Assembly (NCBI RefSeq): GCF_019249795.2 | Contig: NZ_CP156891.1 | Span: 1,030,001 to 1,094,000, forward strand | Length of the DNA: 64,000 nucleotides | DNA from: Segatella copri | GTDB lineage: Bacteria; Bacteroidota; Bacteroidia; Bacteroidales; Bacteroidaceae | Reading direction: 5' to 3' | In this document: one piece after another, positions 1 to 9,076 of the stretch | Layout of the letters: every line of letters starts with the position of its first letter | Position numbering within the stretch: position 1 is the stretch's first letter | Made by a program: the position numbers and the translations under genes | The notes under the pieces: model-generated | Databases searched by the model: none | The model's input: the letters and a program-made list of their open reading frames with translations, nothing else | Told to the model about the DNA's origin: nothing

Positions 1-921
1 GACGGCAGGCGTAGGATATAAGGCATCGAGCACATCGCCCAAACGCCCCGTATCATGCAGACGGAAAGCGATGTCGGTACGGAGATGATAGAGATTGGCA
101 GCCATCGTGGTATAAGGTCCCTTCTTCTGATATTCATCCGAAAAGGCCTTGATACAATCCTCGATATAATCGGTTACATACTGCTGTTCCTCTCTGTTCT
201 TCTCCGACCATTCTATCCCTTCTACCGGATAATCGGCTATGGTCTTGGAAGGTTCAGCCTTTTGGGTGCCTGCCAGCGACATGGTTGCCATCTGATTCTG
301 TTCACCTTTGAGCAGAATTTCAGGTGTAGCCATCAGCCATAAACCCGATTGGGGTGTATAAACCAAGGCTACAAAAAGACGGGGATACATCCGGCAGGTC
401 TTCAGAAACAGAGCCTTTAAAGAGTCTGCATCCTGCACAACTGAAGCATTGGCTGTATTCTGCACATCTGAAGTCTTGCCGGCATCTTGCGCTGCTGAAG
501 TATGGACTGATTCTAAAGGCTGCCGATTGCTCTGAATACGCAGTTTTCTTGCCAGAACAATCTTGCTGAATTTACCTTCAGAGAGCTGCCGGTGAAAGCA
601 TTCAAACTCCCTTGTATAGGCTTCAAAATTACGTCCCGACGTAGATTCTGCTACGTCACGACGTAAATCCTGCAGCGTCACGACGTAGGAAGTGCCGCAT
701 CGCGATGCATTTTCAGCCCCCTCGGCAGAAATCAGTTTGCTTTCATCCGGATGCATCAACACCACGGGACATTCGCTGGATGGCGCGAAAGGAGCTATCA
801 CGAAACCTTCCTTGCCATTCAGTTCTGCCACAGAAGAGAGTACCTCAGGTTCGCCCTCATGCTGAGCCACATAGATAGCATGGTGCAGATAAGGCAGACG
901 ATAATACGCAAAAGCTATCAT
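1..921 (-). CDS. menF: Isochorismate synthase, 3' part beyond window edge
   Basis: Converts chorismate to isochorismate, the first committed step of menaquinone synthesis, in the cytoplasm. The gene reads leftward and runs off the start of the window, leaving about 307 N-terminal residues. Chorismate-enzyme signatures are visible: KIVLARK near the start of the catalytic domain, a MSLAGT motif, an EEQ.YV.DYI helix and a final LYPTPAV, all typical of MenF/EntC proteins. The ATG overlaps the stop of the upstream thioesterase gene (ATGA), so the two are translationally coupled. A stretch around residues 80-95 is encoded by three near-identical 12-bp repeats, and a low-complexity Ala/Ser/Gln segment follows near residue 135; both lie in a linker expected to tolerate insertions. 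MenF rather than PabB or TrpE is favoured by these motifs and by the thioesterase neighbour. Confidence 0.9.
   Translation of the reverse strand, partial: MIAFAYYRLPYLHHAIYVAQHEGEPEVLSSVAELNGKEGFVIAPFAPSSECPVVLMHPDESKLISAEGAENASRCGTSYVVTLQDLRRDVAESTSGRNFEAYTREFECFHRQLSEGKFSKIVLARKLRIQSNRQPLESVHTSAAQDAGKTSDVQNTANASVVQDADSLKALFLKTCRMYPRLFVALVYTPQSGLWLMATPEILLKGEQNQMATMSLAGTQKAEPSKTIADYPVEGIEWSEKNREEQQYVTDYIEDCIKAFSDEYQKKGPYTTMAANLYHLRTDIAFRLHDTGRLGDVLDALYPTPAV
632..687. repeat. Three 12-bp near-palindromic repeats inside menF
   Basis: Three copies of CGTCACGACGTA (the first reads CGTCCCGACGTA) start at 632, 654 and 676, an exact 22-bp period. Since 22 is not a multiple of three, each copy is read in a different frame, so the repeat is conserved as DNA rather than as protein. 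It sits in the linker before the catalytic domain. Confidence 0.7.
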
Positions 922-1364
922 ACCTTTGTTTCTGCCCCCTTTTTCTGATTATCTTTCTTTGGGGTGAACACATAGTTGGTTACCTGTACGGTACAGATTA
1001 CCTCACCAGCCGTATTCTTGATATCCACCTGCCAGGTATGCAAGGTTCTGCCCTTGTGCACAATCTTGGCAAAGGCAGTAACCGTATCGCCCTCGCTGAC
1101 CGCCTGGACATGAGTACCGCTCACGTTGATGCCCACGGCAATCTGTCCCGGACAGAGCGCCAGGGAACCAATACCCGCCACATTCTCGGCAAGAGCCAGA
1201 GAAGCACCTCCACTCAAGAAACCGAAAGGTTGGCGATTACGCTCATCTACCTTCATCGTTGCCTGAAGCGTATCAGGCTCAGGGGTAGAAATGAAATGCA
1301 TTCCGAGCGTCTTGGATAATCCATCAGTCTTGCTGATTCTTTTTACTAATTCATCTATGTTCAT
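918..1364 (-). CDS. Hotdog-fold thioesterase (PaaI/DHNA-CoA thioesterase type)
   Basis: A 148-residue single-domain hotdog thioesterase. The segment around residues 45-65 (QPFGFLSGGASLALAENVA) is the PaaI/YbgC-type active-site helix, with the usual catalytic acid being the Glu of LAEN. Members of this group hydrolyse acyl-CoA thioesters; placed directly before menF with a 4-bp overlap, the likely substrate is 1,4-dihydroxy-2-naphthoyl-CoA of menaquinone synthesis. That substrate is an inference from context. The C-terminus is lysine-rich and probably disordered. A TACCTTTG box about 90 bp upstream is the probable promoter for this gene and menF. Confidence 0.85.
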   Translation of the reverse strand: MNIDELVKRISKTDGLSKTLGMHFISTPEPDTLQATMKVDERNRQPFGFLSGGASLALAENVAGIGSLALCPGQIAVGINVSGTHVQAVSEGDTVTAFAKIVHKGRTLHTWQVDIKNTAGEVICTVQVTNYVFTPKKDNQKKGAETKV

Positions 1365-1454
1365 CTTATTATCTCCTATTTTTCGTATTTTGTTATTGAT
1401 TCAGAGCTATTCGTTTTCTCTTCGCTCCAAAGTATGTTTCTGATAAACTCAACG

Positions 1455-1462
1455 CAAAGGTA
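1455..1462 (-). promoter_or_regulatory. Bacteroidota -7 box for thioesterase-menF operon
   Basis: TACCTTTG on the minus strand matches the TAnnTTTG consensus of the Bacteroidota primary sigma factor and lies about 90 bp before the thioesterase ATG. Confidence 0.55.
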
Positions 1463-1588
1463 AGACTTTCTTTAGAGAAAACAAAATTTATCGCACTTTT
1501 TATTTGATGAAGGGCAAACTTTACATACCTTTTCCTTTCTTTAATAATAAAAAACATAAAAAACGGCATATAGTTCAGATTTATTTTG

Positions 1589-1596
1589 TATTTTTG
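1589..1596 (+). promoter_or_regulatory. -7 box for lysS
   Basis: TATTTTTG, a TAnnTTTG match, lies 40 bp upstream of the lysS ATG and gives a leader of about 35 nt. Confidence 0.55.
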
Positions 1597-1636
1597 CACC
1601 AAAAATAAGAAAATAAAAGATATATCTGAATAGAAT

Positions 1637-3367
1637 ATGAACATTTTAGAGCTAAGCGAACAGGAAATCGTTCGCAGACAGAGTCTTCAGACATTGCGCG
1701 AGATGGGTATCGACCCATACCCAGCAGCAGAGTTTCCAACCAATGCATTCAGCACAGATATCAAAGCTGAATTCAAGGACGAGGACGAGCCACGCCAGGT
1801 AGTTATCGCCGGACGTATGATGGGTCGCCGCGTAATGGGTAAAGCTAGCTTCGCTGAGTTGCAGGACTCAAAGGGAAGAATCCAGGTTTATATCGCCCGC
1901 GACGAGATTTGTCCAGACGAGAACAAGGACCTTTATAATACTGTTTTCAAGAAACTCCTCGATATCGGTGACTTCATCGGTGTAAAGGGTTTCGTATTCC
2001 GCACACAGACTGGCGAGATTTCTGTTCACGCCAAGGAACTGTGCCTGCTCTCTAAGAGCTTGAAGCCACTCCCTATCGTGAAGTATAAGGATGGCGTGGC
2101 TTACGACAAGTTCGATGATCCAGAGTTGCGTTACCGCCAGCGCTACGTTGACCTCATCGTTAATGATGGCGTAAAGGATACTTTCCTGCAGCGTGCTACC
2201 GTACTCCGCACACTCCGCAGCGTACTCGACAACGCAGGTTATACTGAGGTAGAGACTCCTACCCTGCAGAGCATTGCCGGTGGTGCTTCTGCCCGCCCAT
2301 TCATCACCCACTTCAATGCGCTCGATCAGGATATGTACATGCGTATCGCTACCGAGCTCTATCTGAAGCGCCTCATTGTAGGTGGTTTCGAGGGTGTTTA
2401 TGAAATCGGCAAGAACTTCCGCAACGAGGGTATGGACCGCAACCACAACCCTGAGTTTACCTGTATGGAGCTTTATGTTCAGTACAAGGACTACAACTGG
2501 ATGATGGCTTTCACAGAGAAGTTGCTCGAAACGATTTGTATCGCAGTAAACGGCAAGCCAGAGCGCGAGATTGATGGCAACATCATCAGCTTCAAGGCTC
2601 CATATCGCCGTCTGCCTATCCTCGATGCCATCAAGGAAAAGACCGGTTTCGACTGCAACGGCAAGACCGAGGAAGAGATCCGCGCATTCTGCAAGGAGAA
2701 GGGCATGGATGTAGATGAGACCATGGGTAAGGGTAAGTTGATTGACGAGCTCTTCGGTGAGTTCTGCGAGGGAACCTTCCTCCAGCCGACCTTCATCACC
2801 GACTATCCTGTAGAGATGTCTCCATTGACCAAGATGCACCGTTCTAAGCCAGGCTTGACCGAGCGTTTCGAGTTGATGGTAAACGGTAAGGAGCTTGCCA
2901 ATGCATACTCTGAGCTCAACGACCCAATTGACCAGGAAGAGCGTTTCATCGACCAGATGAAGCTTGCTGACAAGGGTGATGACGAGGCAATGATTATCGA
3001 TCAGGACTTCCTCCGTTCCCTCCAGTACGGTATGCCTCCAACATCAGGTATCGGTATCGGTATCGACCGCTTGGTCATGTTGATGACAGGCAAGACCTTC
3101 ATCCAAGAGGTATTGTTCTTCCCACAGATGAAGCCAGAGAAGAAGATGCCACAGAGCACCATCAAGGAATGGGCAGAGATTGGCGTGCCAGAGAATTGGG
3201 CATACGTGCTCCGCAAGGCAGGCTTCAACCTCATCTCTGATATCCGTGAAGAAAAAGCACAAGGCTTGCAGCAGAAGATTGGAGAAATCAACAAGAAGTA
3301 CAAGCTCGGCTACGAGAAGCCTTCTGTTGACAATATCCAGGGCTGGATTAATGCAGCAAATGCTTAA
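1637..3367 (+). CDS. lysS: Lysyl-tRNA synthetase, class II
   Basis: Charges tRNA-Lys with lysine using ATP. The 576 residues hold an N-terminal OB-fold anticodon-binding domain (about residues 55-165) and a class II catalytic core. Motif 2 is [13 protein letters not shown] starting at residue 262, and motif 3 is [12 protein letters not shown] near residue 471. After the usual end of the catalytic domain there is an extra stretch of about 70 residues rich in Lys and Glu, a C-terminal extension I believe is common in Bacteroidota LysRS. It is the first gene of a forward block: gpsA follows after 35 bp and may be cotranscribed. Confidence 0.97.
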   Translation: MNILELSEQEIVRRQSLQTLREMGIDPYPAAEFPTNAFSTDIKAEFKDEDEPRQVVIAGRMMGRRVMGKASFAELQDSKGRIQVYIARDEICPDENKDLYNTVFKKLLDIGDFIGVKGFVFRTQTGEISVHAKELCLLSKSLKPLPIVKYKDGVAYDKFDDPELRYRQRYVDLIVNDGVKDTFLQRATVLRTLRSVLDNAGYTEVETPTLQSIAGGASARPFITHFNALDQDMYMRIATELYLKRLIVGGFEGVYEIGKNFRNEGMDRNHNPEFTCMELYVQYKDYNWMMAFTEKLLETICIAVNGKPEREIDGNIISFKAPYRRLPILDAIKEKTGFDCNGKTEEEIRAFCKEKGMDVDETMGKGKLIDELFGEFCEGTFLQPTFITDYPVEMSPLTKMHRSKPGLTERFELMVNGKELANAYSELNDPIDQEERFIDQMKLADKGDDEAMIIDQDFLRSLQYGMPPTSGIGIGIDRLVMLMTGKTFIQEVLFFPQMKPEKKMPQSTIKEWAEIGVPENWAYVLRKAGFNLISDIREEKAQGLQQKIGEINKKYKLGYEKPSVDNIQGWINAANA

Positions 3368-3402
3368 TTGATAATGCATAATTAATTATAAATTCATTCG
3401 AA

Positions 3403-4401
3403 GTGTTCAACTGCGGTAAAATAGCGATAATTGGCGGCGGTAGCTGGGCTACGGCAATAGCCAAGATTGTGGTGGGTCATACTCATCACATAGGCTGGTA
3501 TATGCGTCGCGATGACCGCATCGAGGACTTCAAGCGCATGGGGCACAACCCTGCCTATCTGATGTCGGCACGATTCAATGTAGATGAGATTTTCTTCTCT
3601 TCCGACATCAACAAGATAGTGCAGAATTACGATACCCTCGTGTTCGTCACCCCGTCGCCTTATCTGAAGAATCATCTCAAAAAACTCAAGACGCGACTAA
3701 GCGACAAGTTCATCATCACAGCCATCAAAGGTATTGTGCCTGATGAAAACCTCGTTTGCTCAGAGTATTTCCATCAGGTTTACGATGTGCCTTACGAGAA
3801 CCTCGCCTGCATCGGAGGTCCTTCTCATGCCGAGGAAGTGGCACTGGAGCGACTGAGCTATCTCACCGTGGGCTGTAGCGATACCGAAAAGGCGCATGCC
3901 TTCGCCAACGATTGTCTGGCGAGTGAATTCATCAAGACCAAGACTTCGAGCGATGTCATCGGTATCGAATATTCTTCGGTTCTGAAGAACGTATACGCCA
4001 TCGCAGCAGGTATCTGTGGCGGTCTGAAGTATGGTGACAACTTCCAGGCGGTACTCATGTCAAATGCCGTTCAGGAGATGCACCGCTTCCTGACAGCCGT
4101 CCACCCTATCGACCGAAGCATGTACGACTCAGTTTATCTGGGCGACTTGCTTGTAACAGGTTACAGCAACTTTTCCCGCAACCGCACCTTCGGAACCATG
4201 ATAGGCAAGGGCTACAGCGTGAAGAGTGCGCAGATAGAGATGGAGATGATTGCAGAAGGATATTTCGGCACCAAGTGTATGAAGGAAATCAATCGCCACA
4301 TGCACGTCAACATGCCGATTCTCGATGCTGTATATAATATATTGTACGAGCGCATCAGTCCGCAAATCGAAATCAAGCTCTTGACCGACTCGTTCAGATA
4401 G
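3403..4401 (+). CDS. gpsA: Glycerol-3-phosphate dehydrogenase [NAD(P)+]
   Basis: Reduces dihydroxyacetone phosphate to sn-glycerol-3-phosphate, the backbone of membrane phospholipids. The N-terminal Rossmann fold starts with GGGSWATAIA near residue 11. The segment SVLKNVYAIAAGICGGL carries the catalytic lysine of the family, and GYSNFSRNRTFG is the conserved substrate-binding stretch. Length (332) is normal. The start is a GTG: the only other in-frame candidates before the upstream TAA are ATT/ATA/TTA codons, and the GTG places the Rossmann strand at the expected distance. It lies 35 bp after lysS and 83 bp before pgi. Confidence 0.95.
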   Translation: MFNCGKIAIIGGGSWATAIAKIVVGHTHHIGWYMRRDDRIEDFKRMGHNPAYLMSARFNVDEIFFSSDINKIVQNYDTLVFVTPSPYLKNHLKKLKTRLSDKFIITAIKGIVPDENLVCSEYFHQVYDVPYENLACIGGPSHAEEVALERLSYLTVGCSDTEKAHAFANDCLASEFIKTKTSSDVIGIEYSSVLKNVYAIAAGICGGLKYGDNFQAVLMSNAVQEMHRFLTAVHPIDRSMYDSVYLGDLLVTGYSNFSRNRTFGTMIGKGYSVKSAQIEMEMIAEGYFGTKCMKEINRHMHVNMPILDAVYNILYERISPQIEIKLLTDSFR

Positions 4402-4484
4402 ACACATCCTATCCTTCGATTTCGGCAGAAGAGTTTGTCTTCAAGTAGTAACATTAACACATTCATTTAGATATTAAAAGAAAA

Positions 4485-5840
4485 ATGAAAAGTATCAGCT
4501 TAAACATTACAAAGGCTGCATCATTCCTTGCAGAAGATGCAGTAAAGGCTTACGAGCCTAAGGTTAAGGCCGCTCAGGAAGCTCTTGAGAACGGCACTTG
4601 TGAAGGTAACGATTTCTTGGGATGGTTGCATTTGCCATCTTCTATCACTCCTGAGTTCCTCAATGAGATTCAGGCTGTTGCCAATACTTTGCGCGAAAAG
4701 TGTGAGGTAGTTGTTGTAGCAGGTATCGGTGGTAGCTACCTCGGTGCACGCGCCGTTATCGAAGGCCTCGGCAACTCTTTCGCTTGGCTCGTAAACGACA
4801 AGAAGAACCCTACTATCCTCTTCGCAGGTAACAATATCGGTGAGGACTACCTCTTCGAGTTGACTTCTTTCTTGAAGGACAAGAAGTTTGGTGTCATCAA
4901 TATCTCTAAGTCTGGTACCACTACTGAGACTGCTCTCGCTTTCCGTCTTTTAAAGAAGCAATGCGAGGATCAGCGCGGTAAAGAAGAGGCTAAGGATGTT
5001 ATCGTAGCTGTAACCGACGCCAAGAAGGGTGCAGCACGTACTTGTGCTGACAAGGAAGGTTACAAGAGCTTCATCATCCCTGATAATGTAGGTGGCCGCT
5101 TCTCTGTTTTGACCCCAGTAGGTTTGTTGCCTATCGCAGTAGCAGGTTTCGATGTAAAGCAGCTCGTAGCTGGTGCGGCTGACATGGAGAAGGCTTGCGG
5201 CAAGGACGTAGCTTTCGAGGAGAATCCTGCAGCTATCTATGCAGCTACACGTCAGGCTCTCTATACTCAGGCAGGCAAGAAGATTGAGATTGTATGCAAC
5301 TTCCAGCCTAAACTTCACTACTTCGCTGAGTGGTGGAAGCAGCTCTATGGTGAGAGCGAGGGTAAGGACCAGAAGGGTATCTTCCCAGCAGCTTGCGACT
5401 TCACTACCGACCTTCACTCTATGGGCCAGTGGATTCAGCAGGGCGAGCGCTCTATCTTCGAGACTGTTATCAGCGTAGAGACTCCTAACGAGAAGTTGCT
5501 CTTCCCTCACGATGATGAGAACCTCGACGGTTTGAACTTCCTCGAGGGCAAGCGTGTTGACGAGGTGAATAAGATGGCAGAGCTCGGTACACGTCTGGCT
5601 CACGTTGACGGTGGTGTTCCTAACATCCTGGTTAACGTACCAGAGTTGAACGCTTACTACCTCGGTCAGCTGATCTACTTCTTCGAGAAGGCTTGCGGTA
5701 TCAGCGGTCTCTTGGAAGAGGTGAACCCATTCAACCAGCCTGGTGTTGAGGCATACAAGAAGAATATGTTCGCATTGCTCAACAAGCCAGGTTATGAGGC
5801 AGAGAGCAAAGCTATCCAGGAGCGCTTGAAGAATGAATAA
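4485..5840 (+). CDS. pgi: Glucose-6-phosphate isomerase
   Basis: Interconverts glucose-6-phosphate and fructose-6-phosphate in glycolysis and gluconeogenesis. The 451-residue protein has the two SIS sugar-isomerase domains: [15 protein letters not shown] near residue 80, and [13 protein letters not shown] near residue 142. The conserved [15 protein letters not shown] segment near residue 285 contains the catalytic glutamate region. The short length matches bacterial rather than animal PGI. No clear TAnnTTTG box is present in the 83 bp before it, so it may be read from the lysS-gpsA transcript. A stem-loop follows the gene. Confidence 0.97.
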   Translation: MKSISLNITKAASFLAEDAVKAYEPKVKAAQEALENGTCEGNDFLGWLHLPSSITPEFLNEIQAVANTLREKCEVVVVAGIGGSYLGARAVIEGLGNSFAWLVNDKKNPTILFAGNNIGEDYLFELTSFLKDKKFGVINISKSGTTTETALAFRLLKKQCEDQRGKEEAKDVIVAVTDAKKGAARTCADKEGYKSFIIPDNVGGRFSVLTPVGLLPIAVAGFDVKQLVAGAADMEKACGKDVAFEENPAAIYAATRQALYTQAGKKIEIVCNFQPKLHYFAEWWKQLYGESEGKDQKGIFPAACDFTTDLHSMGQWIQQGERSIFETVISVETPNEKLLFPHDDENLDGLNFLEGKRVDEVNKMAELGTRLAHVDGGVPNILVNVPELNAYYLGQLIYFFEKACGISGLLEEVNPFNQPGVEAYKKNMFALLNKPGYEAESKAIQERLKNE

Positions 5841-5846
5841 TGTGTA

Positions 5847-5907
5847 GTGTTTAATGTTTAGTTGAGGCATACGCCATGCAAAGCATTAAACACTAAACAT
5901 TAAACAC
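5847..5907 (+). terminator. Stem-loop after pgi
   Basis: Perfect 16-bp inverted repeat, arms 5847-5862 (GTGTTTAATGTTTAGT) and 5892-5907, with a 29-nt loop. There is no long U tract, so it could be an attenuator or an mRNA-stabilising hairpin instead of a strict terminator. The unit TTAATGTTTA recurs in the arms and the following bases. Confidence 0.5.
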
Positions 5908-5924
5908 AAAACATTAAATAATTG

Positions 5925-6650
5925 ATGAAGGAAATTATTTTTAAATATATGAAAGAACACGGTTTTGGGGAATTCAACCCTAAAGCCGTGCTTTTTGATA
6001 TGGACGGCGTGCTGTACAACAGTATGCCAAATCATGCTGTGGCATGGCAGGAATCGATGAAACAGTTTGATATCCACATGACTGCAGCCGATGCTTATGC
6101 CACCGAAGGAGCCCGAGGCATTGACACCATCCAGATGATGGTGAAGAAGCAGAAGGGCATCGACATCACGCTGGACGAAGCACAGAAGATGTATGATGTG
6201 AAGACCGAAATATTCCACTCGATGCCTACTGCCGAAATATTTCCTGGCGTAAAGGAAATCATGCAGAAGGTTAAAGATGCCGGCATGCAGGTAGGAGTGG
6301 TAACAGGAAGCGGACAGCGCCCGCTCATCATGCGACTGCTCAACGACTTCGGCGATTTTCTGGATGAAGCACATATCGTAACCGCCTATGATGTAAAGCG
6401 CGGCAAACCAAATCCTGCCCCATATCTCATGGGATTACAGAAGGCAGGAAACCTGAAACCCTGGGAAGGCATCGTGGTAGAGAATGCTCCTTTGGGCGTC
6501 CGTGCCGGCGTGGCAGCCAACATTTTTACGGTAGCAATTAACAGCGGTCCGCTACCAGATGAAGAATTATCCAATAAGGGTTGCAATCTACTCTATCACC
6601 AGATGACTGAATTCTGTGATGACTTTGAAAACCTGGTTGCTAAGGCTTAA
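5925..6650 (+). CDS. HAD-family phosphatase / beta-phosphoglucomutase-like
   Basis: A 241-residue HAD subfamily IA hydrolase, closest in layout to beta-phosphoglucomutase and sugar-phosphate phosphatases. The nucleophile motif is [11 protein letters not shown] with Asp25 and Asp27; the helical cap follows; motif II is VTGSG; the motif III lysine is in [11 protein letters not shown]. Motif IV reads [12 protein letters not shown], so the usual second acid of the ED pair is Asn. That might weaken Mg2+ binding. An ATG at 5925 is preferred over the TTG one codon earlier. Substrate is unknown; the position between pgi and gmd suggests a sugar phosphate. Confidence 0.85.
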   Translation: MKEIIFKYMKEHGFGEFNPKAVLFDMDGVLYNSMPNHAVAWQESMKQFDIHMTAADAYATEGARGIDTIQMMVKKQKGIDITLDEAQKMYDVKTEIFHSMPTAEIFPGVKEIMQKVKDAGMQVGVVTGSGQRPLIMRLLNDFGDFLDEAHIVTAYDVKRGKPNPAPYLMGLQKAGNLKPWEGIVVENAPLGVRAGVAANIFTVAINSGPLPDEELSNKGCNLLYHQMTEFCDDFENLVAKA

Positions 6651-6715
6651 TCCGGTTCACCCACAGATATTCTGATTTATTCAATAAAAAGACATCATTA
6701 AAAACATATAATGAC

Positions 6716-7825
6716 ATGAATAGAAAAGTAGCTTTAATTACAGGTATTACAGGCCAGGATGGTTCATACTTGGCTGAATTATTGTTGGAAAAAGGGTATG
6801 ATGTTCACGGAACTATCCGCCGATCATCTACCGACTACCGCGAAAGAATTGCTCATTTGGAGGGTACACCTAACTTCCATCTTCACTATGCTGACCTCGG
6901 TGACTCTATGAGTATCATCCAGGTAATGAACAAGGTGAAACCTACAGAGGTTTACAACCTTGCGGCTCAGAGCCACGTACAGGTGAGCTTCGACTCCCCT
7001 GAGTTTACAGCAGATGTAGATGCTACCGGTGTGCTCCGTATTCTGGAGGCTATCCGCCAATGCGGTTTGGAGAAGACCTGCCGCATGTATCAGGCTTCAA
7101 CATCTGAGCTCTACGGTAAGGTAGAAGAGGTTCCTCAGAACGAGAACACTCCATTCCACCCTTATTCTCCATACGCTGTTGCCAAGCAGTATGGTTTCTG
7201 GATTGTCAAGGAGTATCGTGAGGCTTATGATATGTTCTGCTGCTCTGGTATCCTCTTCAATCATGAAAGTGAGCGCCGTGGTGAGACTTTCGTAACCCGC
7301 AAGATTACTTTGGCTGCAGCCCGCATCAAGCAGGGCAAGCAAGACAAGCTCTATCTCGGTAACCTGGATTCGCTCCGCGACTGGGGTTATGCCAAGGATT
7401 ATGTAGAGTGTATGTGGCTGATTCTCCAGGCTGAGAAGCCAGAAGACTTCGTGATTGCAACAGGTAAGCAGCATTCTGTTCGTGAGTTCGCCCAGCTGGC
7501 GTTCCACTATGTAGGAATCGAACTGAAATGGGAAGGCAAGGATGAGAACGAGAAGGGTATCTGCGTTGAGGGTCCTGAGGAACTCATCGGCAAGACACTC
7601 GTTGAGGTTTCTCCTGATTTCTACCGTCCTACCGACGTGGTGAACCTTTGGGGTGACCCAACAAAGGCTAAAGCTAAGCTCAACTGGAATCCTAACACCA
7701 CCTCTTTCGAGGATCTCGTAAAGATCATGGTAGAGAGCGATATGGCTAAGGTAGCTGCTGAGGATGCCGGTCAGAAGGTTCGCTGCAATCTTGCAGAATA
7801 TCTTGAGAAAGGTATTGTAAAGTAA
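6716..7825 (+). CDS. gmd: GDP-mannose 4,6-dehydratase
   Basis: Converts GDP-D-mannose to GDP-4-keto-6-deoxy-D-mannose, the first step to GDP-L-fucose. An extended short-chain dehydrogenase: NAD(P) motif [14 protein letters not shown] from residue 10, the RRSS segment, and the catalytic YxxxK pair at Tyr153/Lys157 within [10 protein letters not shown]. Length 369 is typical. It is followed after 27 bp by fcl, so the pair makes GDP-fucose for capsule, O-antigen or protein O-fucosylation. A second ATG five bases upstream (6711) opens only a two-codon frame, so 6716 is the start. Confidence 0.97.
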   Translation: MNRKVALITGITGQDGSYLAELLLEKGYDVHGTIRRSSTDYRERIAHLEGTPNFHLHYADLGDSMSIIQVMNKVKPTEVYNLAAQSHVQVSFDSPEFTADVDATGVLRILEAIRQCGLEKTCRMYQASTSELYGKVEEVPQNENTPFHPYSPYAVAKQYGFWIVKEYREAYDMFCCSGILFNHESERRGETFVTRKITLAAARIKQGKQDKLYLGNLDSLRDWGYAKDYVECMWLILQAEKPEDFVIATGKQHSVREFAQLAFHYVGIELKWEGKDENEKGICVEGPEELIGKTLVEVSPDFYRPTDVVNLWGDPTKAKAKLNWNPNTTSFEDLVKIMVESDMAKVAAEDAGQKVRCNLAEYLEKGIVK

Positions 7826-7852
7826 CTATTGATAGTTTATAGTAAATAAACA

Positions 7853-9061
7853 ATGTTATCAAAAGATTCTAAAATTTATATAGCAGGACACCACGGACTC
7901 GTGGGTTCTGCTATCTGGAATAACCTCAAGAAGAGAGGTTATAACAACCTGGTAGGTCGTTCTCACAAAGAACTCGACTTGACCGACCAGTATGCAGTAG
8001 AGAAGTTCTTTGATGAGGAAAAGCCTGATGCAGTAGTATTGGCTGCTGCCTTCGTAGGCGGTATCATGGCGAATTCATTGTATCGTGCAGACTTCATCAT
8101 GCAGAACATGAAGATGCAATGCAACGTAATCAGCAACGCTTATTCTCATGGCGTGAAGAAGCTCCTCTTCCTGGGCTCTACCTGCATCTATCCTAAGAAT
8201 GCACCGCAGCCTATGAGCGAAGATGTGCTCCTTACTTCTCCGCTGGAATATACCAACGAGGAATATGCCATCGCCAAGATTGCCGGACTGAAGATGTGCG
8301 AGAGCTACAACCTTCAGTATGGTACCAACTATATCGCTGTGATGCCAACCAACCTCTATGGCCCTAACGATAACTTCCATCTGGAGAACAGCCACGTAAT
8401 GCCTGCGATGATGCGCAAGATTTATCTTGCCAAACTCATCCACGATGGCGACTGGCACAGCATCGAGGTGGATATGAACAAGCGCCCTATCAACCCTACT
8501 GATAAGCTCCGCGAAATCATCGGCGAGGGTAACGTAGACGGCAGCAACTCTCACGAGCGCATTCTGAAGGCGCTGGAGTTCTATGGCATCTACGACAACA
8601 AGGTAGTGCTTTGGGGAACAGGCAAACCATTGCGTGAATTCCTCTGGAGCGAGGATATGGCAGATGCCAGCGTTCACGTGCTACTGAATGTAGATTTCAA
8701 GGACATCATCGGTATCGAGAAGTACAGTTCTGTATTCTATGGTGCCAAGGTAGATGGTGCTGTGGATAGAAACAACTCTGAGGGCCGTGGTGGCGCTATC
8801 CCTTCTCTCGGTGAGATTCGCAACTGCCACATCAACGTGGGTACCGGCAAGGAGCTCACCATCCGTGAACTTTCGGAGCTTGTAGTAAAGGCAGTAGGTT
8901 TCGAAGGCGAGGTAGAGTTTGACGCCAGCAAGCCAGATGGAACCATGCGCAAGCTCATCTCTGTAGATAAGCTCCACAGCCTCGGCTGGACGCATAAGGT
9001 AGAGATTGAGGATGGTGTGAAGAAACTCTTCGACTGGTATCAGGAGAGTCTGAAAGGCTAA
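7853..9061 (+). CDS. fcl: GDP-L-fucose synthase (long form)
   Basis: Epimerises and reduces the Gmd product to GDP-L-fucose using NADPH. Rossmann motif GHHGLVGSAIW near residue 12, GSTCIYPK near residue 107, and the catalytic Tyr138/Lys142 in EEYAIAKIAG. It has 402 residues, about 80 more than the E. coli enzyme (roughly 320). The extra material lies in the substrate domain, around residues 200-235 and 285-315 (DKLREIIGEGNVDGS and YGAKVDGAVDRNN segments). Such insertions occur in Bacteroidota homologues as far as I recall. Spacing to gmd (27 bp) and to the permease (15 bp) indicates one operon. Confidence 0.95.
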   Translation: MLSKDSKIYIAGHHGLVGSAIWNNLKKRGYNNLVGRSHKELDLTDQYAVEKFFDEEKPDAVVLAAAFVGGIMANSLYRADFIMQNMKMQCNVISNAYSHGVKKLLFLGSTCIYPKNAPQPMSEDVLLTSPLEYTNEEYAIAKIAGLKMCESYNLQYGTNYIAVMPTNLYGPNDNFHLENSHVMPAMMRKIYLAKLIHDGDWHSIEVDMNKRPINPTDKLREIIGEGNVDGSNSHERILKALEFYGIYDNKVVLWGTGKPLREFLWSEDMADASVHVLLNVDFKDIIGIEKYSSVFYGAKVDGAVDRNNSEGRGGAIPSLGEIRNCHINVGTGKELTIRELSELVVKAVGFEGEVEFDASKPDGTMRKLISVDKLHSLGWTHKVEIEDGVKKLFDWYQESLKG

Positions 9062-9076
9062 TAAAGAATATCGACT

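Noticed and set aside
1393..1644. 83-codon minus-strand frame between thioesterase and lysS
   Set aside because: AT-rich intergenic DNA holding two opposite promoters; the translation is low-complexity.
1868..2839. 323-codon minus-strand frame
   Set aside because: Antisense shadow of lysS.
5841..5921. Riboswitch after pgi
   Set aside because: Only a simple inverted repeat with AT-rich arms is present; no conserved aptamer pattern could be seen.
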